Below, in pieces: positions 15,819 through 25,512 of a stretch of DNA of 64,000 nucleotides. The DNA lies in the NCBI GenBank assembly GCA_902800395.1, contig CADCEC010000008.1:56013-120012 (forward strand), read 5' to 3'. The first letter of the stretch is position 1. Each line of letters opens with the position of its first letter. The notes under the pieces are model-generated. The model was not told the DNA's origin. It saw only the letters and a program-made list of their open reading frames with translations, and did no database searches. A program made the position numbers and the translations under genes. Source of the DNA: an uncultured Bacteroidota bacterium (GTDB lineage: Bacteria > Bacteroidota > Bacteroidia > Bacteroidales > P3).

Positions 15819-18077
15819 ATGGAAAATTTGCCTGCAATATTCATGGATTTGGCGATCATTCTGGTTGCCGCGGGAGTAATCACAGTGGTATTCAAATGGT
15901 TGAAGCAGCCTTTGGTGCTGGGCTACATCCTTGCAGGTTTCTTCATCGGACCCTATTTCCCTTGGTTTCCGGCCATCACCGACGCGGACAACATCCACGT
16001 GTGGAGCGATATCGGTATCGTCTTCCTCATGTTCGGTCTGGGCTTGGAATTCAGCATCAAGAAGTTGAAGAAGGTGGGTGCCACCGGTGCCATCACGGCT
16101 CTTACGGAGCTGGCCATTATGTTCGTTGTCGGCAACTCCGTGGGTAGGATTCTGGGGTTAGGTTCGATGGAATGCACCTTCCTGGGCTGCATGCTCTCCA
16201 TCTCGTCCACGAGCATCATCATCAAAAGTTTCGACGACATGAAGCTGAAGCAGCAGAAGTTCACCTCGACTGTGACGGCGGTGCTGGTGGTGGAGGACCT
16301 TGTGGCGGTGCTGCTCTTGGTGGTGCTGTCGACGGTGAGCGTGAGCCAGAACTTCGATGGCGGCGCCCTGGTGGAGCAGATGGCAAAACTGGCCTTCTTC
16401 CTTGTTGCCGTCTTCATCTTCGGAATCTACCTCATCCCCACTTTCCTGCGTTGGATGCGTAAATACATGAGCGAAGAGACGCTGCTCATCCTGGCCGTGG
16501 GCCTCTGTTTCGGCATGGTGGTGCTGGCCTCTAAGGCGGGCTTCTCCACAGCCCTCGGAGCCTTTGTGATGGGAGCCGTCCTCAGCGAGACCATCGAGGC
16601 CGACGTCATCCACCGAATTGTGACCCCCCTCAAGAACCTTTTCAGTGCCGTCTTCTTCGTCTCCGTGGGCATGCTCATCCAACCCTCGGTGCTCGTGGAA
16701 GAATGGCTCACCATCCTCGTCATCGCCCTCTCTGTCATCATCTTCAAGAGTCTCTCAGCTACCATCGGCGTCACTCTCAGTGGCCGTCCGCTGAAGACCG
16801 CCATCCAGAGCGGATTTTGCTTCTGCCAGATTGGCGAGTTTTCCTTCATCATCGCCGGACTGGGATTGAGTTTCAACGTCATCAACGAAAGCCTCTACCC
16901 CATCATCGTCTCCGTCTCCGTCATCACCACCTTCGTCACCCCCTACATGATTAAGGGCGCACTACCCTTCTACAATTGGGTTAACCCCCGTATCCCCGCT
17001 GGACTCAAGCACCGCTTGGACCAGTACTGCGAGCATGCCAACCGCGACAGTGGCAATACAGCCTCGATGAAGATGTACCTGCGCAAACAGCTCACCAATA
17101 TCTGCATCCACGGAGTCATCCTTGCCGTCATCGCCCTGCTCTCCATTTCACTGCTAATGCCGTTGCTCGACGGTATCTTCGAGAAGGCTGGCATCCCGCA
17201 AGTGTGGAGCCGCCTCACCGGCATGCTTGCCACCCATGCCCTGATGACGCCCTTCCTCTGGGCCGTCGCCGTGAAGAACGTCAGCAAGGAGCGTATCAAG
17301 AAGATGTTCGAGACTTGGCACCACTCGCAGGTGGTTGTTATTCCCATTCTGATTCTGCGCTACTTCGTCGCCCTCTTCTTCGTGGGCTTCGTGGTGGGCA
17401 GATACTTCAACCTCGCCATCGGACTCCTCATGGTCATTGCCGTCATCGTGATGCTGGCGGTACTCTACTCTCGCCGTGCCAACGGCTTCTACGCCCAGAT
17501 CGAGGACCGCTTCTTCAGCAACTTCAACCAGCGCCAGGCGCAGAACTCCTTCCATATCCCCACGACTATGGAGAACGAATTCTATATGGAGCGCCTCCAG
17601 ATGACCCAGTACTCCCCCTTGGCAGGAAAGACCCTCGCCGAAGGACAGTTGCGCGAACACTACGGCGCCAACATCGTCACCATCGAGCGCGCCGGCAACA
17701 TCATCGACCTGCCGGGGAAGGACGAGATTCTGATGCCCTGCGACGTACTCACCGTCATCGGCACCGAAGAGGAGGTAGCGAAAATCAGGCCCGTCATCGA
17801 GGTGGAACCCGACATCCTCGTCCACGACCACTCCGACCACGAGCTCCACATGTACCGCTACCACGTCGACGCCCACGGCCCCCTCTGCGGTGTCGAGGTG
17901 CGCTATTCGACACTCTCGAGACAACATGCCATTGTCATCGCCATTGAGCGAGACGGAAAAAAGATTGTCAACCCCAGCCGCGACGAGATATTCCTTGCCG
18001 GCGACATACTATGGTTCGTCTCGCCGGAAGGCGACCTCACCCTCAGAGGATTTGAAAACAAACTAGTCAAATTATGA
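15819..18077 (+). CDS. CPA2-family cation:proton antiporter with RCK_C domains
   Basis: The 752-residue membrane protein carries the KefB/CPA2 transport core: VLGYILAGFFIGPYFPW, DIGIVFLMFGLGLEFSIKKL, SISSTSIIIKSFDDM, VEDLVAVLLLVVLS, ALGAFVMGAVLSET and FFVSVGMLIQP, about 12 membrane helices to residue 400, then a further membrane segment (about 430-560). Two TrkA_C-like domains follow (about 600-670 and 680-750), the second with CGVEVRYSTLSRQH. No nucleotide-binding RCK_N is obvious. It exchanges K+ or Na+ for H+ across the inner membrane. Its stop overlaps the S41 protease start by 4 nt. Confidence 0.88.
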   Translation: MENLPAIFMDLAIILVAAGVITVVFKWLKQPLVLGYILAGFFIGPYFPWFPAITDADNIHVWSDIGIVFLMFGLGLEFSIKKLKKVGATGAITALTELAIMFVVGNSVGRILGLGSMECTFLGCMLSISSTSIIIKSFDDMKLKQQKFTSTVTAVLVVEDLVAVLLLVVLSTVSVSQNFDGGALVEQMAKLAFFLVAVFIFGIYLIPTFLRWMRKYMSEETLLILAVGLCFGMVVLASKAGFSTALGAFVMGAVLSETIEADVIHRIVTPLKNLFSAVFFVSVGMLIQPSVLVEEWLTILVIALSVIIFKSLSATIGVTLSGRPLKTAIQSGFCFCQIGEFSFIIAGLGLSFNVINESLYPIIVSVSVITTFVTPYMIKGALPFYNWVNPRIPAGLKHRLDQYCEHANRDSGNTASMKMYLRKQLTNICIHGVILAVIALLSISLLMPLLDGIFEKAGIPQVWSRLTGMLATHALMTPFLWAVAVKNVSKERIKKMFETWHHSQVVVIPILILRYFVALFFVGFVVGRYFNLAIGLLMVIAVIVMLAVLYSRRANGFYAQIEDRFFSNFNQRQAQNSFHIPTTMENEFYMERLQMTQYSPLAGKTLAEGQLREHYGANIVTIERAGNIIDLPGKDEILMPCDVLTVIGTEEEVAKIRPVIEVEPDILVHDHSDHELHMYRYHVDAHGPLCGVEVRYSTLSRQHAIVIAIERDGKKIVNPSRDEIFLAGDILWFVSPEGDLTLRGFENKLVKL

Positions 18078-19714
18078 TAAAGAAAAAAATTGTCGGAGTG
18101 TTCGGAGTATTCGGAATACTCGGACTACTCGGATTATTTGGACCCCTCCGCGCACAAAGCACCGACCGGGGATTCGAAATCGCCAAGAACCTCGAGATTT
18201 TCTCCTCGGTCTACAAAAGCCTCAACCAGAACTATGTCGACGATGTCGACCCCGGAAAGACCATCAAGGTGGCCATCGATGCCATGCTGGCCTCCCTCGA
18301 CCCCTACACCAACTACTTCCCCGAGAGCGACATCGAGGATGTGAAGATGCAGCTCCTCGGCGAATATGGCGGCGTGGGAGCCCTCATCATGCAGCGTGGC
18401 GACAGCATCCTCATTTCCGAGCCCTACAAGGGCCTCCCCGCCGATGAGGCAGGCCTCAAGGCCGGCGACCGCATCCTCGCCGTCGGTGGCGAGAGCACCA
18501 AGGGGAAAACTACCGCAGATGTCAGCTCCGCCATGCGCGGACAGGCCGGCACCACCGTTACCCTGCGCCTTGAAAGGGCCGGAAAGGAATTCGAACGCAC
18601 CCTCACGCGCCGTGCCATCAAACTGCCCAATGTGCCCTATTCCGGCTTTGTGGGCGACGGAAGCGTCGGCTACGTCAAGCTCGATGAATTCACCGCCGAC
18701 GCCGCCAAGAACGTCCGCGAGGCCTTTGTGAAACTCAAGAAAGAGAATCCCGCCATGAAGGGATTCATCCTCGACCTCCGCGGCAACGGCGGCGGACTGA
18801 TGAACGAGGCCGTCGACATCGTCAACATCTGGGTGCCACGCGGCACCCTCGTGGTGGAAACCAAAGGCAAGGTGGCCTCGAAGAATATGAAGAGCCTCAC
18901 ACGCATGCAGCCCGAGGACACCGAGATACCGCTGGCCGTCATCATCGACGGCTCCTCGGCTTCCGCCAGCGAGATTGTCAGCGGCTCGCTACAGGACCTC
19001 GACCGCGCCGTCGTCATCGGACAACGCAGCTTTGGCAAAGGCCTTGTGCAGAACATCCTCCCCATGCCCTACAACAGCCAGATGAAGGTCACCGTCTCCA
19101 AATACTACATCCCCTCCGGACGCTGCATCCAGGCCATCGACTATAGCCACCGCGACGAGAACGGACGCGCCCTCAAGGTGCCCGACTCCCTCAAAACCGC
19201 TTTCAAGACCAAATCCGGTCGCACCGTCTACGACGGCTTCGGCATCGAGCCCGACATCGAGATAGAACCCGAGTATATGTCGAACGTCGCCATTGCCCTC
19301 ACGCAGAAGCTTCTCGTTTTCGACTATGCCACCCGCTTCTACCGCAGCCACGAGAGCATCGCTCCCGCTGCCGACTTCGAGATTACCAACGACATCTACG
19401 ACGACTTCTGCCGCTTCCTCAAGGAGCGCAACCTCACCTACTCCACCACCACCGAGCGCTACATCAACCAGTTGCGCGACATCGCCAAGCAGGAGAAATA
19501 CGACTCTGCCATCGAGCAGCAACTCAAGGAGATGGAGCAGCGCCTCGCCAGCGAGAAAGAGAGCGACCTGCAGAAACACCGCGAGGAAATCTGCGACATG
19601 CTGAAAGCCGAAATCCTCACCCGCTACTACTACGACGAAGGCCGCCTGCAGGGTGCCCTCAAAAACGACCCCACCATCCTCCGCGCCGTGAAAGAGCTGA
19701 GAAATAAGAACTAA
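18074..19714 (+). CDS. S41-family C-terminal processing protease
   Basis: A 546-residue periplasmic protease. A signal peptide rich in Gly/Leu/Phe is followed by a helical N-terminal domain, a PDZ domain (about residues 85-170, GGVGALIMQRGDSILISEP ... GLKAGDRILAVGG) and the S41 catalytic core with FILDLRGNGGGLMNEAVDI, the Ser of IIDGSSASASEIVSG and the Lys of GQRSFGKGLVQ. The C-terminal 150 residues are helical and charged. It resembles CtpA/Prc-type proteases. The signal peptide is encoded by a 9-nt repeat. ATG 18074 is coupled to the antiporter stop. Confidence 0.9.
   Translation: MIKKKIVGVFGVFGILGLLGLFGPLRAQSTDRGFEIAKNLEIFSSVYKSLNQNYVDDVDPGKTIKVAIDAMLASLDPYTNYFPESDIEDVKMQLLGEYGGVGALIMQRGDSILISEPYKGLPADEAGLKAGDRILAVGGESTKGKTTADVSSAMRGQAGTTVTLRLERAGKEFERTLTRRAIKLPNVPYSGFVGDGSVGYVKLDEFTADAAKNVREAFVKLKKENPAMKGFILDLRGNGGGLMNEAVDIVNIWVPRGTLVVETKGKVASKNMKSLTRMQPEDTEIPLAVIIDGSSASASEIVSGSLQDLDRAVVIGQRSFGKGLVQNILPMPYNSQMKVTVSKYYIPSGRCIQAIDYSHRDENGRALKVPDSLKTAFKTKSGRTVYDGFGIEPDIEIEPEYMSNVAIALTQKLLVFDYATRFYRSHESIAPAADFEITNDIYDDFCRFLKERNLTYSTTTERYINQLRDIAKQEKYDSAIEQQLKEMEQRLASEKESDLQKHREEICDMLKAEILTRYYYDEGRLQGALKNDPTILRAVKELRNKN
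18094..18143 (+). repeat. 9-nt-period repeat encoding the S41 signal peptide
   Basis: Five degenerate 9-mers (TTCGGAGTA, TTCGGAATA, CTCGGACTA, CTCGGATTA and TTTGGACCC) give a tripeptide-repeated hydrophobic core, GVFGVFGILGLLGLFG. Confidence 0.75.
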
Positions 19715-19724
19715 GAAGTAAGAA
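19704..19724 (+). repeat. 7-nt-period repeat at gene junction (TAAGAA type)
   Basis: ATAAGAA, CTAAGAA, GTAAGAA; the second unit supplies the TAA stop of the S41 gene. Confidence 0.7.
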
Positions 19725-19736
19725 CGACGTATTGTT

Positions 19737-21296
19737 TTGTTCGGAGCGAAGGTTCATAGGACAATCTACTTCGTGCTTCTCGCCCTTCTGGGTGGCAGCA
19801 TGGTGACATCCACCGGGATGTCGAATGTGGTGTGGGTGCTGCTGGTAGCCAATTGGTTCCTCGAAGGCTGGTCGCAACCGAATGGGAGCAACTGGTCATC
19901 CGGCTGGCGCGAGAAATGGCAGATGGCCAAGGAAAGCCGTCTGCTGCAAGCCATACTGGTTCTGGCGCTGCTCTACGTCATCAAGACCCTTACCGACACC
20001 CCTTCGGACTTGGTTCTGAAAGTCCTGAGAGCAAAGATTCCCCTGCTCCTCGTACCTTTGGTCATCCTCACCACACCGCCGCCGGAGAAACGCGCCCGGA
20101 GCATCATCCTATGGGTCTATGTCACTACCGTCACCATCGTGACCCTCATGGCCGTAGTGAGAATGATCACCCATCCGGAACTGCCCTACCGCGACCTCCT
20201 GCCGTTCATGATACATCTCCGCTATGCCCTCCATTGCTCGGCAGCCTTCTTCATCTGCCTGCTCGAACCGCCCCGAGGACGCTGGCGCTACGCAGCCTAT
20301 GGGCTCGCCCTCTGGATGGTGGCGTTTCTCGTCCTCGTACACTCGGTGACGGGATTCGTCATGTTGGCTGTAGCCTCGCTGGTCGTCATACTCTGCCAGA
20401 AGAGAAACCGCAAATGGGTGATTGCCTGGCTGGCGGCAGCAGGCATCGTGGCGGCCTTCTGCCTGGTGAACATCCACTCCTACTACCACCTCTGCCCGCT
20501 GGCTCAAGAGCCCCTGCGCGCCGTCACCGCCAACGGCCGTCCCTACACACACCAGGGCGACGGATTCATCGAATGCGGCAACTACGTCCACAACTACATC
20601 TGCTCCGACGAGCTGTACAGCCAGTGGTCACAACGCAGCAGCGTCTCCCTCGATAGCGTCACCCCCTCGGGCTACACCCTCACGCCTGTACTGATACGCT
20701 ACCTGAATGCCCTGGGGCTCACCAAGGACAGCGCCGGTGTGGCAGCCCTCACCGACAGCCAGGTGGCCGACATCGAGCAGGGCTACGCCAACCCCGTCTA
20801 CGCCCACGGACTCTTGCCAAAACAGATAATCTACAAGCTTCTTTTCGAATACGAGAACTACCGTCACTACGACGTCTCGGAGGGCTTCACCATGTTGCAA
20901 CGCATCGAATTGTGGCAGGCAGCGTGGCGCGTAGCCAACCGTCATCCGTGGTTGGGCAACGGTTTCTACCATATCAACGAAGACCTCAATGATGAGCTCC
21001 ACGCCATGCAGTCGTCCTTGGCCGACGGCAGTTTTCATGTCCATAGCCAATACCTCCTGTGGCTCATCGCCTTCGGCCGCATCGGCCTTGTCGTCATCCT
21101 CCTGGCCTTTCTCCGTGCCAGCCCTGCCCTCCGCCGCCAGCCGCCCCTGCTGCTGGCCGTAACCGTCATCATCCTCATCTCCTTCCTCACCGAGACTCCC
21201 CTCGGCCTCCTCGCCGAATGCCTCTTCTGCGTCTGGTTCTTCGCCTTCCGCAGCGGCAAAAACCCTTCGTCGGCTGATTATCCGTCGGCAAATTAA
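19737..21296 (+). CDS. O-antigen ligase/polymerase-like membrane protein
   Basis: A 519-residue protein with about ten membrane helices and one large extracytoplasmic loop (about residues 245-400), the WaaL/Wzy layout. The C-terminal part has a Wzy_C-like region: RHPWLGNGFYHINED ... FHVHSQYLLWLIAFGRIGL. Such enzymes join or polymerise surface polysaccharides at the periplasmic face of the inner membrane. The start is uncertain: the first possible codon is TTG 19737, which keeps the first helix whole; ATG 19800 would cut into it. It lies 22 nt after the S41 gene. Confidence 0.78.
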   Translation: MFGAKVHRTIYFVLLALLGGSMVTSTGMSNVVWVLLVANWFLEGWSQPNGSNWSSGWREKWQMAKESRLLQAILVLALLYVIKTLTDTPSDLVLKVLRAKIPLLLVPLVILTTPPPEKRARSIILWVYVTTVTIVTLMAVVRMITHPELPYRDLLPFMIHLRYALHCSAAFFICLLEPPRGRWRYAAYGLALWMVAFLVLVHSVTGFVMLAVASLVVILCQKRNRKWVIAWLAAAGIVAAFCLVNIHSYYHLCPLAQEPLRAVTANGRPYTHQGDGFIECGNYVHNYICSDELYSQWSQRSSVSLDSVTPSGYTLTPVLIRYLNALGLTKDSAGVAALTDSQVADIEQGYANPVYAHGLLPKQIIYKLLFEYENYRHYDVSEGFTMLQRIELWQAAWRVANRHPWLGNGFYHINEDLNDELHAMQSSLADGSFHVHSQYLLWLIAFGRIGLVVILLAFLRASPALRRQPPLLLAVTVIILISFLTETPLGLLAECLFCVWFFAFRSGKNPSSADYPSAN

Positions 21297-21350
21297 GCGA
21301 AAGAACCGGTGCTGAATCCCTAAAGGGCAGAATCTTTGTGGGACAGTTGC

Positions 21351-22142
21351 CTATCCCCTGTCATTATCCAAATAGTGTAGCAGGCCTTCGTCATCCAAAT
21401 AGAAACACCTACCACAATCAACGCAGATGTTACTTCCGACCTTACATGGCTCGGTCCACTCCCCGTCGGCAGGATTCCTCTGCTTCGTGTGGCCAAAGAT
21501 CTGTGTAAATGGCCACTCTACATTGTCATACTCGCGGATGTCGGCCCATACCATCGACCCGGCGAAGCTGCTTCCCCCACGGATGCTCCCCACCATCGCC
21601 AAAGCGTCCATGAACTCGGTACGCTCGTCCGTCTGTAGGGATTCGCGAAACAGCTCATCTACCTTGGTCGCCAACGCTTGGGCATCGTTCTTGTCGACGT
21701 CATCGAACAATCCGCACCAATCAACCCATACAGGATGCATACCTGCATGAGAAAACAGGAACGGCTTACCGCCCACTTCCCGGTATGCACACAGAGAGAA
21801 CAGGTCGGTGTTCTCGTTGAAGAGCTCCGATATAACATCCGCCCACTCGTAGCAGAACCGGTCAGCATACACCGTCCACAGCCCCCAGGGATCGCCGAGA
21901 TACGAAAGGTCGTGGTTCCCCAGCAGCATCGTCACACGGTCTTTATACCGTTGGGCGAATGCTAAAATCTCGCGCAGATTCTTCAATGCATCTAGGCCGC
22001 TGATATCCTCGTCTTCGAATGGGTCGACATAGTCTCCCAGGAAGATACAAGGTATACCGGCTTCGACATGAGGTACTACTTCTTTCCAAAACGTCCTCCC
22101 GTGTACGTCGGGGATGATAATTGTGTTTTTTATTGGTTCCAT
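21351..22142 (-). CDS. PPP-like metallophosphoesterase
   Basis: The 263-residue protein shows the metal-binding motifs of PPP-type Ser/Thr phosphatases: IIPDVHGRTFW (GDxHG-like), FLGDYVDPFEDED (GDxVDRG-like), LLGNHDLSYLG (GNHE-like), the His of LFSHAGMHP and the His of IFGHTKQRN. It is cytoplasmic. It could remove phosphate from proteins or nucleotides; the substrate is unknown. It is the last gene of the minus-strand accessory block and is separated from the next gene up by 98 nt. Confidence 0.85.
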   Translation of the reverse strand: MEPIKNTIIIPDVHGRTFWKEVVPHVEAGIPCIFLGDYVDPFEDEDISGLDALKNLREILAFAQRYKDRVTMLLGNHDLSYLGDPWGLWTVYADRFCYEWADVISELFNENTDLFSLCAYREVGGKPFLFSHAGMHPVWVDWCGLFDDVDKNDAQALATKVDELFRESLQTDERTEFMDALAMVGSIRGGSSFAGSMVWADIREYDNVEWPFTQIFGHTKQRNPADGEWTEPCKVGSNICVDCGRCFYLDDEGLLHYLDNDRG

Positions 22143-22240
22143 AGCATCACTGTTTTATACCATATAACCAAGAACAAACAATTATTTCCACAAATTCCAA
22201 TGTCTTTAATCGACGGTTCTCCACTTTTCTGGGGGGGTAT

Positions 22241-22792
22241 TCATTCTTCATCGGCAATATGGTTGGTGATGTCGAAGTAATAGTCCTCGAAGTGTGTCTC
22301 GTCTCCCGAAGTGACGATATATCTCAAGAGGTCGTAGTATCGTCCATCTTTATGGATGATACCCTGTTCGGCAAGGGTTATCCACTCCTTGCGGGCGGGA
22401 TACCATTTGAACAAGATGGTCATTATAGCATATTCAATACGCACATAGTGTTTGTGATTCATTACGACGAAGGGGTTGTCTGTCGAGCATCCTTTGTTTT
22501 GGGGAGAATAGACGAGATACTGTTCGTTTTCTCCGTCGAGACCGTTCAGTTGAATAGCATCCGCCAAAGCGCTATGAAGTTCTGAGGGCTCTTGCACGAT
22601 GAGTCCTGCCCAATCTTCGAGCGAAGAATGGCGTTCCATCCGCATACTGCGCCCGTTCAGCACATACTGATTCTCCCCGGTATCCAGCACCGTCGTTGTA
22701 CCATCGTTTTGATGATAAATCCTGAGATACTGGCCATCAGTAGGGATAGTCAGCCCGCTAGCGTCTTCATATAGGAAATTTTCTGTGCTCAT
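22241..22792 (-). CDS. Unknown protein of the accessory block
   Basis: A 183-residue soluble protein, not recognised. It has no signal peptide or membrane helix, is acidic, and has mixed alpha/beta predicted texture (e.g. EYAIMTILFKWYPARKEWITL near the middle). ATG 22792 is chosen; the longer frame to 22810 would need a GTG. A G7/C7 homopolymer (22231-22237) lies 3 nt beyond its stop. It is 20 nt downstream of the next gene (or 2 nt with the longer start), so probably co-transcribed. Confidence 0.6.
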   Translation of the reverse strand: MSTENFLYEDASGLTIPTDGQYLRIYHQNDGTTTVLDTGENQYVLNGRSMRMERHSSLEDWAGLIVQEPSELHSALADAIQLNGLDGENEQYLVYSPQNKGCSTDNPFVVMNHKHYVRIEYAIMTILFKWYPARKEWITLAEQGIIHKDGRYYDLLRYIVTSGDETHFEDYYFDITNHIADEE

Positions 22793-22812
22793 GTGTCGCT
22801 CCACACACACAA

Positions 22813-23544
22813 TTATTTGGCATTAACTTGTTCTTGTGTTGGAGAAGACAGTACATCAGAGTCAAACAAACAATAAGTCAATCCTGTAGGAGACTCTCTA
22901 AAACAATACCCATAAGATCCGCATTGAATCAACATTCGTTTAAAAAGAGGGCCATTATCAAAATCTGTAAATAATTGACCAATGTACCGACACTCGCATC
23001 CCCTTAGATACTTAGTGTAAAAAAATTCATTGATTTTAGTCGTTTTTTCAATAATCATTGAAAAATCATTGAGTGTTTGTTTTTTTGTGTGTATTATTGT
23101 TTCAAAATCTTCTTTTAATGTATCAATTAAAACATCATCTTCTGGACCATTCCCATAACGACAGAACCCTTTCCCAAACACATTAATTCCATGATTATAA
23201 AGGTTAAATAGTAATTGAGCAGGGGATTCATATTTCGAGAAATCAAGCAGGGAGACTTCTTTTATCAAATGGCATGATGTAATAGTATTTAGCGAAATGT
23301 CTTTCCCCTTTCGAGCTGATGTCAATACATCTAATGCTGTATCCTTATTATCATAAAAGAAAAAGGCGCCACAGATGTTTTTATATCCCCTAACGTAGGA
23401 ATATTCAACACTGTGATAATCCGTTGACCAAACATGAGGAAGGTCGGTTCCCAAGTCATAACGAAAAAACTTCTTCCCAACAGGAAGACTTATGCTCAAT
23501 TCATTCAAATCCTTTTCCTTATTCCTTTTATTAAAAAAACACAT
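22813..23544 (-). CDS. Unknown protein of the accessory block (weakly RES-domain-like)
   Basis: A 243-residue soluble protein of AT-rich codon use. The start is KKFFRYDLGTDLPHVW after a basic N-terminus. The end, GSYGYCFRESPTGLTYCLFD, loosely resembles the C-terminal block of RES-domain NAD+-degrading toxins, in which a Ser and an aromatic/Phe-Asp pair close the fold; the classic Arg-Glu-Ser spacing is not obvious, so this is only a hint. It abuts the protease gene by 9 nt. Confidence 0.5.
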   Translation of the reverse strand: MCFFNKRNKEKDLNELSISLPVGKKFFRYDLGTDLPHVWSTDYHSVEYSYVRGYKNICGAFFFYDNKDTALDVLTSARKGKDISLNTITSCHLIKEVSLLDFSKYESPAQLLFNLYNHGINVFGKGFCRYGNGPEDDVLIDTLKEDFETIIHTKKQTLNDFSMIIEKTTKINEFFYTKYLRGCECRYIGQLFTDFDNGPLFKRMLIQCGSYGYCFRESPTGLTYCLFDSDVLSSPTQEQVNAK

Positions 23545-23553
23545 TTTTTCTTA

Positions 23554-25083
23554 CTATTTAAAATGAACTACATCTTTTATATTACCCAAACCATCTGCAA
23601 ATGCCCATGTACGTTTATTTATAACGCCATTGTCTGAATTATACTCAAAGCGCAAGGTTTTCTGGTTGCCACCTGAAAGTTCGACAATGTTATCTAAATC
23701 AGCAGGGTTAAGTCTCCAGTAAGTATATAGTTTAGACTCGATAGTTGTCCTTATTTTTCGTAGATTATCATCAACTCGCATACGTACTTCCGACAAAATA
23801 GATGACGATTCTTGATTTTTTGAATAGAGTACTTTTGCCGTCTTCTTGTGTATGTTGATATCTTGAACTTCTTTATACCCACGTGCCTCTTGAAAAACAT
23901 CCTTGTTTGAGTTTACGTTTAACACGGGTAATCCGAACAAATTAAACATCAACACTGTCGCTAATGCGCCCTCATCACCATCGGTGGAACGACACTGGTT
24001 AAAGTATCCGCATTTAGCATATAAGAAAGCTTCCCCAGCAGTAACTCCACCAAACAGGTACAAGGAATATAGTTTCATAAATGACTCAGAGAAACCAGAT
24101 GGCATAAGTACGTCTTGAGCCACATTATTAGCCTTTGCAGATCTGCCTAAAGCACTTGAGCAGGAACCAGCATAGAGAACGATACCTCCACCATACAATG
24201 AAGACATTAGCATCGAATCTTTTCTACTATACCCAATATAACGTCCACCAAAACATGCTACAGTATTGAAAATTCTAGCCCCGCTATATTTGAGCATCTC
24301 GCAGCTAAATGCCTCTGGTGTATTGTGTCCGCTTAATCCCTCCCCATAAAAGGATGAATAGCCACGTGCATCAGAACCATGTAGGTTAAACATTAACATA
24401 TCGGCCTGGCTTATTTCCTTCCGATAATGTTTATAAACATACTCATCGTCTGTCGCCAATCTCGGGCTTTTAAACACATTCCCACTTGTAACATCAGGAA
24501 TCTTCGGCAGCTCTTCCATAGGAAGTCCTCTCACCATATCGTTACCTGCAGGCAGAAAAGATTCCGCGCTTGTCATCACAACCTTATTAACATCAATACC
24601 TGTTGTGAGCAGCATGTTTGACAGATTAAAATAGCTCTGTAAATCATCTTTCAATGTTGATGGCAAAGAACCACTTTCCAATGGCAAACGACCAACATTG
24701 CATTGAGACTCTTTTGCATGTAGGCTTTTTATTTCATTATCAGCAAAACAATATAAAAAGTCTGATTGCAGCTGTTCTTCTTCATTGATGGGATTAGTTA
24801 TCCTAGGCATAGGGATGACATCATCACCTCCAACAATAAACAATGATAGTTTTGGTGACGGAGCTATACCCATTCCCGCCATGAAGTCAGCAAGTATCGC
24901 TTTGTGTTCTTGCCACGTTGGTTTGTCGCCAAACTCTTCTTGGTAATCGGAAGCATCAAGAATAAAGAACTCCACCGTTTGCTGGCTCGAAAGGTTTTTC
25001 TGTAACATGCCAAGAACGTCTTGCTGCGAACAACGGTACTTCGCAGCAAGACGTACACTATTTGTAAAAGCGATACATTCCAT
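23554..25083 (-). CDS. Caspase/gingipain-like cysteine protease (clan CD, C25-like)
   Basis: A 509-residue soluble protein. The N-terminal third contains SLFIVGGDDVIPMPR, SDFLYCFADNE and CNVGRLPLESG, the DxxY...VGRxP pattern of C25 proteases. Then come LMFNLHGSDARGY, with the likely catalytic His235, and IFNTVACFGGRYIGY, with the likely catalytic Cys277, followed by GGIVLYAGSC and LFGGVTAGEAFLYAK. No signal peptide or type IX sorting domain is present, unlike secreted gingipains, so it should act in the cytoplasm. The last 130 residues are charged and unlike known domains. ATG 25083 is preferred to a TTG two codons earlier. It is the probable effector of the accessory block. Confidence 0.75.
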   Translation of the reverse strand: MECIAFTNSVRLAAKYRCSQQDVLGMLQKNLSSQQTVEFFILDASDYQEEFGDKPTWQEHKAILADFMAGMGIAPSPKLSLFIVGGDDVIPMPRITNPINEEEQLQSDFLYCFADNEIKSLHAKESQCNVGRLPLESGSLPSTLKDDLQSYFNLSNMLLTTGIDVNKVVMTSAESFLPAGNDMVRGLPMEELPKIPDVTSGNVFKSPRLATDDEYVYKHYRKEISQADMLMFNLHGSDARGYSSFYGEGLSGHNTPEAFSCEMLKYSGARIFNTVACFGGRYIGYSRKDSMLMSSLYGGGIVLYAGSCSSALGRSAKANNVAQDVLMPSGFSESFMKLYSLYLFGGVTAGEAFLYAKCGYFNQCRSTDGDEGALATVLMFNLFGLPVLNVNSNKDVFQEARGYKEVQDINIHKKTAKVLYSKNQESSSILSEVRMRVDDNLRKIRTTIESKLYTYWRLNPADLDNIVELSGGNQKTLRFEYNSDNGVINKRTWAFADGLGNIKDVVHFK

Positions 25084-25131
25084 AATCAAAACAGAAAACT
25101 TGGTAAAAAGAGATTGTTTTACAAATGATAC

Positions 25132-25455
25132 TTATTGTTTGTATGTATGGACGTGTTCCTTTGCCTTTGGGAGATTGTTTTCGATTATTTTATCATAATT
25201 AATAATAGTATTTGCCCTTATTTCATCATTGTAAGAAAACTCACATTTCTCTTCACATAAAAAAACAAATGTTTCCACATTGCCTTGTGAATTTTTTTGC
25301 TCAATGATGATATAAGCGGAATCGTCATCCTCCCGACAAAATGAATGTGCAAAATAGACGGATTGCCCTGTTGATTCTTCAATAATCGACACATTTAGCC
25401 GATTACCCTTACAATATGGTTGTGAACTCCCTTCAAATGTATCTTTGAGTTTCAT
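25132..25455 (-). CDS. Small unknown protein of the accessory block
   Basis: A 107-residue protein from ATG 25455 (MKLKDTFEGSS); an in-frame TTG at 25509 would extend it by 18 residues to within 3 nt of the SPFH gene's stop. Not recognised. Beta-rich texture (SAYIIIEQKNSQGNVETFVFL) and several Cys. It could be an accessory or immunity-type partner of the adjacent protease (inference from position only). Confidence 0.45.
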   Translation of the reverse strand: MKLKDTFEGSSQPYCKGNRLNVSIIEESTGQSVYFAHSFCREDDDSAYIIIEQKNSQGNVETFVFLCEEKCEFSYNDEIRANTIINYDKIIENNLPKAKEHVHTYKQ

Positions 25456-25512
25456 ATTACAGTTACATATAAGTGTGTTTTTCCAATAACAAAATGGCTC
25501 CCCCGCCAAATG

